A DNA stretch of 64,000 bases from Firmicutes bacterium UBA5201 (lineage in GTDB: Bacteria > Bacillota > Clostridia > Peptostreptococcales > Acidaminobacteraceae): contig DHVT01000019.1 of NCBI GenBank assembly GCA_002412775.1, positions 35,963 through 99,962 of the forward strand. Direction: 5' to 3'. The notes beneath the pieces are model-generated. The model was not told the origin of the DNA. It saw nothing but the letters and a program-made list of their open reading frames with translations, and did no database searches. Numbering within the stretch: position 1 is the first letter of the stretch; the number at the start of each line of letters is the position of its first letter. The position numbers and the translations under genes are program-made. Positions 1-8,370 of the stretch are shown here, one piece after another.

Positions 1-1063
1 TTCTTTCACCGTTGGTGTAGATTCCGATGATTTCACCTTTGGATGAAATATTGAATGTATCTATTGTACCTGCTGAAATACCTCCGAGTTGGACGCCTTT
101 GGCATCTGATTCCTGGGAATATTGGGTGAATATTCTTACATCGTTAGTATCAGCATTTGCAAAGAACATGCTTCGGTCAATATCCAGTACGATATTGGAT
201 GCGCCCGGAACGTTTTTAGTCAGTAAGCCTGAAAAACTACTGTCAAGACCGTTAGGATCTCCGGCTGTAGCAAGTGTCACAACATCTACAATTTCACCAT
301 TTTCATTGAATTTGGCATATATTGGATCAGTTGTAGTCAGTACTATTGGTGAACCATCTGTATTCGAGAATTGCATTTCACGATATGAGTATTTGGCTGC
401 TGTTGGTGTAGGAATTTCGTTAATCTTCGGATCAAAGGGATCTACAGGTGTTTTAGCAACCGTACCAACTAAATTGTCACCAAACTTGATGTTGAGTGTG
501 TGGATGTCACCAAGCGAATCATAAAGATCCACTGTTGTGGTATAATCCTTGTCATTGAAGTTTATGTTGCCATTAAACGTCAAATTCTGGGTTGCAGTCG
601 CTTTCTTCGTATCCGACATATTGACTTGAATCGGCTTGAAGTTGATATCTAGAACTTTGTAACCGTCAGTTGTCACGAGAAATCCGAGTTCATCCATCGC
701 GAAATTGCCTGCGCGCGTGTAAAACTTGTTTTGTGCGTTGGCATCATTGGTCACCATAAAAAAACCGGACCCATCCACCATCAAATCTGTTGCGATATCG
801 GTTCTCTGGATGGAACCCTTTGTATGATTCACAGAGATGGAAGATACATTTGTTCCAAGTCCGACTTGCATAGGGTTCGTACCACCTCTTGAGGTGCCTG
901 AAGAACTGGCTCCTGCTAGAGTCTGGCTATACGTTTCCGCAAATGTCACATTTGAAGCCTTATAACCAACCGTATTGACATTGGCTATGTTGTTACCTAT
1001 TACATCCATGCGCAACTGGTGTGATCTTAATGAAGATACACCAGAAAACATTGATCTCATCAT
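1..1063 (-). CDS. flgE: Flagellar hook protein FlgE (partial, C-terminus beyond window)
   Basis: Structural subunit of the flagellar hook, exported through the flagellar type III apparatus. Translating the minus strand from 1063 gives the conserved N-terminal rod/hook motif (MRSMFSGVSSLRSHQ, then NNIANVNTVGYK), followed by the first hook segment with a VDGSGFF motif near residue 80. About 354 codons stay open to the left edge, so the C-terminal domain is not visible. The start is the first of two tandem ATGs, 7 bp after an AGGAGGT ribosome site at 1071-1077. It is the last visible gene of the flagellar operon, about 75 bp after the TIGR02530-type gene. FlgF or FlgG are possible for such an N-terminus, but the length and the position after flgD favour FlgE. 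Confidence 0.93.
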   Translation of the reverse strand, partial: MMRSMFSGVSSLRSHQLRMDVIGNNIANVNTVGYKASNVTFAETYSQTLAGASSSGTSRGGTNPMQVGLGTNVSSISVNHTKGSIQRTDIATDLMVDGSGFFMVTNDANAQNKFYTRAGNFAMDELGFLVTTDGYKVLDINFKPIQVNMSDTKKATATQNLTFNGNINFNDKDYTTTVDLYDSLGDIHTLNIKFGDNLVGTVAKTPVDPFDPKINEIPTPTAAKYSYREMQFSNTDGSPIVLTTTDPIYAKFNENGEIVDVVTLATAGDPNGLDSSFSGLLTKNVPGASNIVLDIDRSMFFANADTNDVRIFTQYSQESDAKGVQLGGISAGTIDTFNISSKGEIIGIYTNGER

Positions 1064-1137
1064 AATGTTAACCTCCTGTGTCGAGCAGGTGCCCTTATCA
1101 ATCAGTCAAAGGGCTATAGCTTCCTAAAAAGGTCCAG

Positions 1138-1533
1138 CTAAACTATTACTGCTCCATCTATATTTGTAAATACGTTGTCCTTTAATTGATCTTCTGTTAC
1201 AGCTGTTATGATTGTATTGTTTTGGACACTTGCAATGAACACTTTGTTGTCCATCATGATCAGCGCTTCGCGTACACCTTTGCTTTTCGCTTTTCCAACA
1301 CCATCATTGATTCTGCTCATTTCTGAATCGGTCAATTCAATTTTTCTCGAATTCAAACGGTCCATGGCATGCTTTGAAAATTTGACGCCATCCTTCTCAC
1401 GTATTTTGTTCAATACGTCTCCAAATGAATTTTGACCGTTGACGACTGGCCTTTGTCCTACTGCTGGAGATTCCGAAGGGTTTATTTTGACTCGTCTTTG
1501 TATATAATCGTTGTTCATTTTTATTGGACTCAT
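1138..1533 (-). CDS. Flagellar operon protein, TIGR02530 type
   Basis: Small cytoplasmic protein (131 aa) of the kind found between flgD and flgE in many Firmicutes flagellar operons (TIGR02530 family as I recall it). What is visible: a polar N-terminal 40 residues, then a compact segment with FSKHAMDRLNSRKI and, near the C-terminus, VREALIMMDNKVFIASVQN and ITAVTED. No signal peptide or membrane segment. Its molecular role is not established; position suggests a part in hook assembly or in regulating hook export. It follows flgD by 15 bp and has a GAGGGTG ribosome site. Confidence 0.8.
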   Translation of the reverse strand: MSPIKMNNDYIQRRVKINPSESPAVGQRPVVNGQNSFGDVLNKIREKDGVKFSKHAMDRLNSRKIELTDSEMSRINDGVGKAKSKGVREALIMMDNKVFIASVQNNTIITAVTEDQLKDNVFTNIDGAVIV

Positions 1534-1548
1534 GGATTCACCCTCTTA

Positions 1549-2025
1549 TTACATTTGACCCAATAGATTGAAAATTTCACCGTCGTCCACAGATTCATTT
1601 TTTGAATTTTGTCCGATATAAGTAGCCAACATGGCGTTCATTTTCATCAATTCCTCAAGAATTTTTGTGTTTTGTGACAATAATTCCTCATTGCTGTTTC
1701 CATTACCCATGCCTTTGACCGCACTATGAAGATCTTCGAGTTGAGTGGAAATCAAAGAGTTCAATTTGTTGGTGTTTTCAACAGAGGAATAAATGTTTGC
1801 CAGTTGTTCCACCGAAGAAAACTGCGCCATTTGCGCCATGTATTCCGCATTGTCAGTGGGATCGAGTGGGTTTTGGTTTTGCAGTTGCACCATCATCAGC
1901 TTAAGGAATGCGTCTTTGTCTAAAATTTGACTCTTTTTGCGCACTTCATTGGCTTTGTCGTTGCTTATTGCGTTTAATCTTTCAATTTGATCCGTTGTAA
2001 AAGATCCGCTTATTGGAAATGACAT
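1549..2025 (-). CDS. flgD: Flagellar hook assembly (capping) protein FlgD
   Basis: Scaffold that caps the growing hook and lets FlgE subunits polymerise. The protein has the family N-terminal core around residues 35-75, with DAFLKLMMVQLQNQNPLDP and the EYMAQMAQFSSVEQL motif. At 158 aa it lacks the Ig/Tudor-like C-terminal region of enteric FlgD (about 230 aa); short FlgD forms are common in Firmicutes. The ribosome site AGGAGGT overlaps the stop codon of fliK, so translation is probably coupled. It lies between the hook-length gene fliK and the hook gene flgE, the usual order. Confidence 0.93.
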   Translation of the reverse strand: MSFPISGSFTTDQIERLNAISNDKANEVRKKSQILDKDAFLKLMMVQLQNQNPLDPTDNAEYMAQMAQFSSVEQLANIYSSVENTNKLNSLISTQLEDLHSAVKGMGNGNSNEELLSQNTKILEELMKMNAMLATYIGQNSKNESVDDGEIFNLLGQM

Positions 2026-2034
2026 TTTTACCTC

Positions 2035-3537
2035 CTATCCCAAATAATTGATTGTTGATTCTTCGTACATTTCATATTGGTAGTTTTGTCCTTTGCTGGA
2101 CATTTCGATTTCTTGCAAACCTTCAATTTTTTTGCTTTTTTTGGATTTTGGATTTTTTTCGAATGCGAATTGTTCCTGTTGATCTTTCTTACCGCTATCT
2201 ACTGTTACGTTGATTTGGTTGATGGAATATCCTTTATTCGCAAGATTTTGTCTCAAATCCTCCAAATTGGATTCCAATGCGGCTTTTACAATCTCATTCT
2301 CAACTTTAATTTCAGCCATTACAAGACCTTTGTGCAGATTCAGTTTGAGTTCGACGTTCCCCAACTGCTCAGGTTGAAGTTTGACGAGCATCGATGTGCC
2401 ATTTTCATCGATTTTGATGTTGCCTTTGACTGCGTCCATGATTTGTGAAAAAACATCCTGACGTAATAATTGTGAAGCTTGTACTGTGGGTTGTGAGACC
2501 ATACCGGGTTGTTTCATCACCAATTGATGGAATGAGATCATATCCTCAGTTGAAGTCTTCTCTGCATCCACGTCGACATTTTCACTGATTTTGCTTGTAC
2601 TTTCATTTGTTTTAGTCAAAGCTTCTTTCATAATCGAGTCCACTTTGCTGTTTTCAGGAATCTGGTTTTTGGTGACTTCATTTGCTTTTGTGGTTACAGG
2701 AACCTCTGGCTTCACTTCAGCTTTTAAAGGTGCGGTCTTTTCATCACTCTCAGATTTCATTGTTTTTTGTACCTCTGCGAATGATACACTCTCTTTACCG
2801 GATAATGCCTTCAGTTTGTTTGCAACTTCAGTGAGTTCATGAATGACACTGTTGACCATCGGTGATTTGGATTGTTCCGGCATTTTTGATGCCTGATCCA
2901 AAACCTTGACCAATTTTTCAAGACTCTTTTGGATGGACTCCAGTTGCGCCATATCCATCGGTTGATCAAGAGCATCCCCAATTTCAAGCGATACCAGGGT
3001 GTTGTAAACCGCTTCAAGATCTGCCAGTGCTTCCAGTGGAATCATTTCCATAACTTGAGCAAACGCCTCAAGTCCCATTCCGAGCATTGCCATCAGCTTT
3101 TCAAGTTCACCATCATCAAGGCCTGTCGCCTTTTTTAGTTTGTCTTTGAATTGGGCCAGCATATCGTCAGTGATTTCACTGTCTTCTTTGACCATTTTAC
3201 TGGGCTTTTCTGCTGCAGTGGTTTCATTGGGTTTGATTTTGCTTGTCGCATCCTCATTTTTAGAAAATTCATTTTCAATTTTTGGCTTATTGGATGAATT
3301 TTCAGCAGAAGATTTTTCTAAAGGTTTTGAGCTGTTTTTCTCATCGGGTGATGAAAAATTTTTGATCGGTACATGTCTTGTTAGATTCACCGGTTTTCGC
3401 TCAGAAGTCGAATCTTTTTTGCTTTCAAATATCTGATTGAAAACATCATTTGAGTTCTGTGCGCTTTCATTGTTGGTTTTGGCTGAAACCATAGGGTTGA
3501 GAACTGATTGGCTTGCAATCCATTCTCTGATTTGCAT
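2035..3537 (-). CDS. fliK: Flagellar hook-length control protein FliK
   Basis: Secreted molecular ruler that stops hook growth and switches export specificity through FlhB. About 500 aa. The N-terminal half is low-complexity and rich in Ser/Lys/Glu/Asn, a helical stretch follows (about 125-260), and the C-terminal Flg_hook domain (about 375-455) shows LVKLQPEQLGNVELKL followed by amphipathic helices. A GTG two codons upstream is possible, but GGAGG sits 5 bp before the ATG at 3537, so that start is chosen. It starts 9 bp after ylxF. The protein ends in a Lys-rich tail. A second FliK-like protein is encoded at 17570-19048. Confidence 0.9.
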   Translation of the reverse strand: MQIREWIASQSVLNPMVSAKTNNESAQNSNDVFNQIFESKKDSTSERKPVNLTRHVPIKNFSSPDEKNSSKPLEKSSAENSSNKPKIENEFSKNEDATSKIKPNETTAAEKPSKMVKEDSEITDDMLAQFKDKLKKATGLDDGELEKLMAMLGMGLEAFAQVMEMIPLEALADLEAVYNTLVSLEIGDALDQPMDMAQLESIQKSLEKLVKVLDQASKMPEQSKSPMVNSVIHELTEVANKLKALSGKESVSFAEVQKTMKSESDEKTAPLKAEVKPEVPVTTKANEVTKNQIPENSKVDSIMKEALTKTNESTSKISENVDVDAEKTSTEDMISFHQLVMKQPGMVSQPTVQASQLLRQDVFSQIMDAVKGNIKIDENGTSMLVKLQPEQLGNVELKLNLHKGLVMAEIKVENEIVKAALESNLEDLRQNLANKGYSINQINVTVDSGKKDQQEQFAFEKNPKSKKSKKIEGLQEIEMSSKGQNYQYEMYEESTINYLG

Positions 3538-3546
3538 ACACACCTC

Positions 3547-4818
3547 CTATTGTTTTGGTAATGCGAGTTTGCGGGTCAACTCCGTTGACAGTGTTTTTTC
3601 AAGCAATGACATGATTTCAGATCTTTTCTTTTCTGTGAAACTCTTAAGAATTTCCATAATGAGATCTTCATCCGAAATCGTTATCAAATCTCCATTGTCG
3701 AGGTCATAAACCTGTGACGGTGAAGCATTGATCATCATGTTCTCAATGATTGGAATAATACTCTCGTTTGACATACGCGCGTACACATCCACCAACTCTC
3801 TAACATTATCGTCAAATTCCTTATAAATCTTTAGCGATTTCAAGATATCCGGCGTTAAAGTATCCCTATTTTTTTCGAGGATCTCATTGGCTTTGATTTT
3901 TGAGATCAAATCAAATATAAATGATTCGTCAGTCGCTTTGGCCAGAACCTCTCCCGCTTTTTTTGCACCGATATTGCCATATATAATCGCCAACTCATCC
4001 AAGTTGTAATTGCTGAGATCTCCAATGGTGTTCACCAGACTCGTTGCATTTTCGGAACTGTACACACCGGCAATTTGTTCCAGATCGGCTTTGTTTCTTT
4101 GCAATGTGCTGTATGAGTTTCTTATGGATTGCGCCTTAGGCTCGGTCAAAAATGAAAATATCTTATTGCGATCCGTCTGCTCCAATTGATACAATATGCT
4201 GACCGACTTGTCATCGGAGATGAATTCAAAAATATTGGCAACATCCTTGTGTCCGTTGATGCTGTCTCCAATGATCTTATTGACCTCTTCAACAGCGGCA
4301 TTGAGTGGCAGCGAGGAAATGTAAGTCGCTTTTGATTTGAGGTCTTCTTGCTTTTCCTCTTCGATCCTTTGAACTGTATTGAGCAGTGCATCTTTGTTGA
4401 CAGTGGCACTTCGAATATCATTCAATATGTTGTTTGTGGCATTGGGATTGATTCTGAGCATGTCTTTTATGACTTCATCATAAGCCCTGCTATCCTCGCC
4501 GCTGAGCACCATCAATTTATCTACCGCTCGCTCGGACGGCAACTTCAACATGTATTCTGAGATTGTTCTGATTTGTTCCATTTCCTCAGCCTTTGTCGGA
4601 AATTTTTCGAAGTACTCCCCTATTCCACCTGGTACATTGGACATCAGACCGTTTGCATTGAGTTTGAAATCCCTATTGAAAAAATAAAGACCACCCACTA
4701 CCAGCAGAGGCGTCAAAAACAATATGAGAAGAACAACAAGACAACCGGTCATGCCTTTTGATTTTTTTTCTTTTTCGTTGTCTTCCGTCACCGTGATGAC
4801 AGTTTTTTTCTCCGCCAT
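3547..4818 (-). CDS. ylxF: YlxF/MotE-like flagellar operon protein with MgtE_N-type helical repeats
   Basis: Occupies the ylxF slot between fliJ and fliK. One membrane segment near residues 28-48 (LVVLLILFLTPLLVVGGLYFF) follows a Lys-rich N-terminus, giving a type II anchor with a large extracytoplasmic part. The rest is helical with repeated MgtE_N-like units (for example LMKLPSERAVDKLM, LAIIYGNIGAKKAGEVL, LVDVYARMSNESI). At about 423 aa it is roughly twice the size of B. subtilis YlxF. The ATG at 4824 overlaps the fliJ stop, but the GGAG at 4826-4829 is 7 bp from the ATG at 4818, which I prefer. Function is not established; related MotE proteins are linked to stator or flagellar assembly. 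Confidence 0.75.
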   Translation of the reverse strand: MAEKKTVITVTEDNEKEKKSKGMTGCLVVLLILFLTPLLVVGGLYFFNRDFKLNANGLMSNVPGGIGEYFEKFPTKAEEMEQIRTISEYMLKLPSERAVDKLMVLSGEDSRAYDEVIKDMLRINPNATNNILNDIRSATVNKDALLNTVQRIEEEKQEDLKSKATYISSLPLNAAVEEVNKIIGDSINGHKDVANIFEFISDDKSVSILYQLEQTDRNKIFSFLTEPKAQSIRNSYSTLQRNKADLEQIAGVYSSENATSLVNTIGDLSNYNLDELAIIYGNIGAKKAGEVLAKATDESFIFDLISKIKANEILEKNRDTLTPDILKSLKIYKEFDDNVRELVDVYARMSNESIIPIIENMMINASPSQVYDLDNGDLITISDEDLIMEILKSFTEKKRSEIMSLLEKTLSTELTRKLALPKQ

Positions 4819-4820
4819 TG

Positions 4821-5270
4821 TCATTCTCCATTCGATTTATTATTCTTGTAATTGACAACTTCTTCAATCAATTTCGCATCCATTTCATTGTATTCGTCGA
4901 TAAAGGTTTGAAAAGCCTTCTCTTTCAGCTTATCCATTACTTTTCTCGACTTCATGGCCTCCACCAGCAATTGTTTGATCCCTTCGATATCGGCCTCGAC
5001 TTTAGATAGCCTAAGCTTATATTGGTCACGAAGGGTTTTGTAATATTTCTTGCCTTCGGAGAAGGAATGCATCTCCTTGTTTGCTTTTCCACTTAGGAGT
5101 ACGGAATCTATATGATTGAGATACTCAAGTTCATCATTGCCCAAATTTTCCAGTGCATCCAAAATATTTTGACGCTCTTTGATTTTTTTTGCCAACTCGT
5201 TTTTAATGCGGTCCTCTTCGTTCATCCGCATTTTCAAAACACTCTCATATCTGAACTTGAACTTTTTCAT
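4821..5270 (-). CDS. fliJ: Flagellar export protein FliJ
   Basis: Coiled-coil component of the export ATPase complex that sits in the FliI hexamer and binds FlhA. The 149-aa product begins MKKFKFRYESVLKMRMNEED, the usual FliJ opening, and is charged and helical throughout with no membrane segment. The start codon overlaps the fliI stop as TGATG, and the stop overlaps the first possible ylxF start, so the block fliH-fliI-fliJ-ylxF is tightly coupled. Confidence 0.88.
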   Translation of the reverse strand: MKKFKFRYESVLKMRMNEEDRIKNELAKKIKERQNILDALENLGNDELEYLNHIDSVLLSGKANKEMHSFSEGKKYYKTLRDQYKLRLSKVEADIEGIKQLLVEAMKSRKVMDKLKEKAFQTFIDEYNEMDAKLIEEVVNYKNNKSNGE

Positions 5271-6577
5271 CAGATCAACCCTCTAAGTTTTGCCAAACTT
5301 TGATCATATGAAGAACTTTCGTGTGTGCGTTGCTTTAAAAATTCATTGAAAGGATCAATTTTTGATATGGCCAGATCAATATGTGGATTTGTGCCTTTGG
5401 CATACGCACCGATATTGATCAAGTCTTCAGAATTTTTATATGTCGCAAGGATTTCCTTGAACCGCATTGCGGCGAGAAGATGTTCCTCATCCACAATGTT
5501 TGGCATGACCCTGCTGATACTGTCGAGCACATCGATTGCAGGATAATGTCCCAGTGATGCCAGTTTTCTGGATAACATGATATGACCGTCAAGTATGCCT
5601 CTTACGGCGTCTGAGATTGGCTCATTGAAGTCGTCACCATCCACTAAAACCGTGTAAAGCCCTGTAATGGAACCCACGGCCGAATTGCCGGCACGCTCAA
5701 GCAATCTCGGTAGAATCGCAAACACTGAAGGTGTGTATCCTCTGGTCACAGGGGGTTCACCAATGGCAAGTCCGATTTCCCTCTGCGCCATTGAAAATCT
5801 TGTGACCGAGTCCATCATCAAAATCACATTTTTGCCGTGATCTCTAAAATATTCTGCTATGGATGTGGCTATGAGCGCAGCCTTTACCCTTACAAGTGCG
5901 GGCTTGTCAGAAGTGGCAACTACTACCACAGATCTTTTGAGACCTTCCACACCGAGATCGTTCTCGATGAATTCCCTGACTTCACGCCCTCTCTCTCCAA
6001 CGAGTGCAATGACATTCACGTCTGCTTTTGTATACTTCGCAATCATCCCGAGAAGCGTACTCTTGCCTACTCCAGATCCTGCAAATATTCCCACACGCTG
6101 ACCTTGGCCACATGTGATCAGTGTATCGATAGCCTTGATGCCAAGAGGCATCGGTTCAGTGATTCGATCTCTGAAAAGCGGATTTGGAGGATCGTTGTTG
6201 GCTGGATATTTTTTATCCGGCGCAGGTTTTGGGAGTTCATCAATGGGATTGCCAAGGCCGTCTAGTATACGTCCAAGCAAAGCTTCTGAAACATCCACTT
6301 GAAGGGCATGGCCACTTGCGACCACACGGCTGCCCGGACCAATTCCAGACATGTCTCCTAAGGGCATCAGCAAAACCTTATCATTGTTGAAACCAACCAC
6401 TTCGCCTTTGAGAGGCGTACTGCTCTTAATCGGATAGATATCGCAAACTTCCCCGATTTCAACGGCAGGGCCAATGGATTCAATCATCAAACCGATAATT
6501 TTCGACACGCGCCCGCTGTATTTCATGAAATTGTTGTCACGAATCGCCATTTTGTATTTCTCGAGTTCGATTATCAT
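5270..6577 (-). CDS. fliI: Flagellum-specific ATP synthase FliI
   Basis: ATPase of the flagellar type III export apparatus, related to F1-beta. Visible: an N-terminal beta-barrel domain, Walker A GSGVGKST near residue 168, a GERGREV loop, Walker B VILMMDSVTRF near 255, and the PRLLERAG segment. About 435 aa, normal for FliI. An upstream TTG overlapping the fliH stop would add two residues; the ATG at 6577 fits the AGGGTG ribosome site better. Followed directly by fliJ with a TGATG overlap. Confidence 0.96.
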   Translation of the reverse strand: MIIELEKYKMAIRDNNFMKYSGRVSKIIGLMIESIGPAVEIGEVCDIYPIKSSTPLKGEVVGFNNDKVLLMPLGDMSGIGPGSRVVASGHALQVDVSEALLGRILDGLGNPIDELPKPAPDKKYPANNDPPNPLFRDRITEPMPLGIKAIDTLITCGQGQRVGIFAGSGVGKSTLLGMIAKYTKADVNVIALVGERGREVREFIENDLGVEGLKRSVVVVATSDKPALVRVKAALIATSIAEYFRDHGKNVILMMDSVTRFSMAQREIGLAIGEPPVTRGYTPSVFAILPRLLERAGNSAVGSITGLYTVLVDGDDFNEPISDAVRGILDGHIMLSRKLASLGHYPAIDVLDSISRVMPNIVDEEHLLAAMRFKEILATYKNSEDLINIGAYAKGTNPHIDLAISKIDPFNEFLKQRTHESSSYDQSLAKLRGLI

Positions 6578-6579
6578 AA

Positions 6580-7365
6580 TCAATCACCCTTCAACATATC
6601 TTCAAACAATTTCTTCAGTTCTTCAAATTGTGTCCAGACGCCGCTGTCAACACTCCCTGAGTCTGCGTCTATGATGCATGATCCATTGGCGAGCGTCACA
6701 TCTCTTTTGATTTCGATATCGTCTATCTTGTCGCTCATAGCCAGGACTATTGGTTTCACTGCGAGAGCATGGTTATAATCATCCGTGGAAACACGAATAG
6801 ACATATGCTCTGTCTTGGATACTCTTTGAATGCCCATTCTTATCAAAGATTCAACCAGAGATATATCTGTCTCAACGTGATGATTCAATATTTTTTCTAC
6901 GGATTCCATTACCAGTTCAATGGCTTCCTTTTCGACTGTCGACAACAATTCGGCTCGTTCATTGATCCAAGCCTGTTTTATGTCTAAAGCTTGTTTGAGA
7001 ATCTCAGCCGCTTCTTTTTGACTGCCGCTGATGCCATTTTCATAACCGTCTTTGTAGCCTTCTTCTCGAGCACTTTCCATAATGCCCTTGGCTTGGTCAT
7101 ATGCATCGGAAATAATGGATTCGCTGCTGTTTGCCGCGTTTCTTAATTTTTCCTCCGCTTCGTAATCAGCGTTTTCAAGTATACTGAGCGCTTCGATTTT
7201 TGCATTCTCAATTATTTGATTGGCTGTCTCGGTGGGACTGAGCCCTTCCTTGACAGCCAATTCTTTATTTTCCGTTATCGGATGTTCGCTTTTGGTTTTG
7301 AGAACGAATGCCTTGTCATCTAGAACCACTCGGGAAGATTTAAAAATCTTAGACAATGAGCTCAT
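6580..7365 (-). CDS. fliH: Flagellar assembly protein FliH
   Basis: Peripheral stalk and negative regulator of the FliI ATPase. The product (261 aa) has a long charged helical region with Ala/Glu heptads (about 40-135) and then a domain with ELVMESVEKILNHHVE and VSTDDYNHAL typical of FliH/HrpE/V-ATPase E subunits. Its start lies 17 bp inside the 3' end of fliG, indicating translational coupling, and its stop touches fliI. Sequence conservation in this family is low, so the call rests on both sequence and position. Confidence 0.9.
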   Translation of the reverse strand: MSSLSKIFKSSRVVLDDKAFVLKTKSEHPITENKELAVKEGLSPTETANQIIENAKIEALSILENADYEAEEKLRNAANSSESIISDAYDQAKGIMESAREEGYKDGYENGISGSQKEAAEILKQALDIKQAWINERAELLSTVEKEAIELVMESVEKILNHHVETDISLVESLIRMGIQRVSKTEHMSIRVSTDDYNHALAVKPIVLAMSDKIDDIEIKRDVTLANGSCIIDADSGSVDSGVWTQFEELKKLFEDMLKGD

Positions 7366-8362
7366 CTCCTCCGCCTCTGGCTATGATTATTTCGTTTGCT
7401 TCTTCAAGCTTTCTGATGATGTTCACAATTTTTTGTTGAGCTTCCTCAACATCGCGCAACCTCACAGGTCCCATGAAATCCATGTCTTCTCTCAACATTT
7501 CGGCCATACGTTTGGACATGTTCGCGAAGATCATTTCCTTCACTTCATCTGTAGCGCCTTTGAGTGCGACAGCAAGATCAGTGTTGTCAACTTCTCTGAT
7601 GAAACGTTGAATGCCGACACTGTCAAGATTGACAATATCTTCAAATACGAACATCTTCTTACGGATTTCTTCAACAAGTTCAGCATTTTGTATTTCAAGT
7701 GTTTCAAGAATATACTTTTCAGTACCTCTGTCAACTGAGTTGAGTATGTCTACAATACACTGGATACCACCGGTCGCAGAGTAGTCTTGAGTGACCATGG
7801 ATGAAAGCTTTCGTTCCAGGACAAGTTCCACCTCTTTGATGATTTCAGGTGATGTGCTCTCCATGGTGGCTATACGCTGTGCGACGTCCGCTTGTTTTTC
7901 TTGTGGCAACGCCGACAGAACTTGAGCGGCTTGATTTGAATTCAAATAAGATAGAATCAAGGCTAAAGTTTGCGGGTGCTCGTTCTGAATAAAGTTGAGC
8001 AGTTGCGTGGCATCCGTCTTTCTGACAAAATCGAACGGCTTGACTTGTAATGAGGATGTCAATTTATTGATGATTTCAAGAGCCTTTTGAGAGCCCATTG
8101 CTTTTTCCAAAACTTCTTTGGCATAATTGATTCCGCCTTCTGAAATGAATTCCTGTGCAAGGCAGACCTGATAAAATTCCTCCAAAACGGTTTCCCGGTC
8201 TTCTGGAGATATTCTACTGACGTTTGCTATTTCTAGCGTCAATTCCTCAATTTCATCATCGTGCATGTGGCTGAAAAGTTTGGCTGATCTTTCTGGGCCA
8301 AGTGCGATGAGGAGAATTGCGGCTTTTGTTTTACCGGACATTTTTCCTTTTTTGATTGCCAT
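7349..8362 (-). CDS. fliG: Flagellar motor switch protein FliG
   Basis: C-ring rotor protein that interacts with the stator and with FliM. All three domains are visible in 337 aa: FliG-N (AAILLIALGPERSAKLFSHM), FliG-M with the EHPQT motif near residue 128, and FliG-C with MFVFEDIVNLD near 235 and the charged torque helix (VALKGATDEVKEMIFANMSK). AGGAGG lies 6 bp before the ATG. It starts 8 bp after the fliF stop, and its end overlaps fliH. Confidence 0.97.
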   Translation of the reverse strand: MAIKKGKMSGKTKAAILLIALGPERSAKLFSHMHDDEIEELTLEIANVSRISPEDRETVLEEFYQVCLAQEFISEGGINYAKEVLEKAMGSQKALEIINKLTSSLQVKPFDFVRKTDATQLLNFIQNEHPQTLALILSYLNSNQAAQVLSALPQEKQADVAQRIATMESTSPEIIKEVELVLERKLSSMVTQDYSATGGIQCIVDILNSVDRGTEKYILETLEIQNAELVEEIRKKMFVFEDIVNLDSVGIQRFIREVDNTDLAVALKGATDEVKEMIFANMSKRMAEMLREDMDFMGPVRLRDVEEAQQKIVNIIRKLEEANEIIIARGGGDELIV

Positions 8363-8370
8363 TATGCCTC

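Noticed and set aside
27..524. Plus-strand open frame (165 codons) at the left edge
   Set aside because: Antisense to flgE, whose minus-strand translation is clearly a hook protein running off the edge.
1091..1114. GCCCTT/AAGGGC hairpin between the TIGR02530-type gene and flgE
   Set aside because: Only a 6-bp stem with a 12-nt loop and no T run on the minus strand; too weak to call a terminator within an operon.
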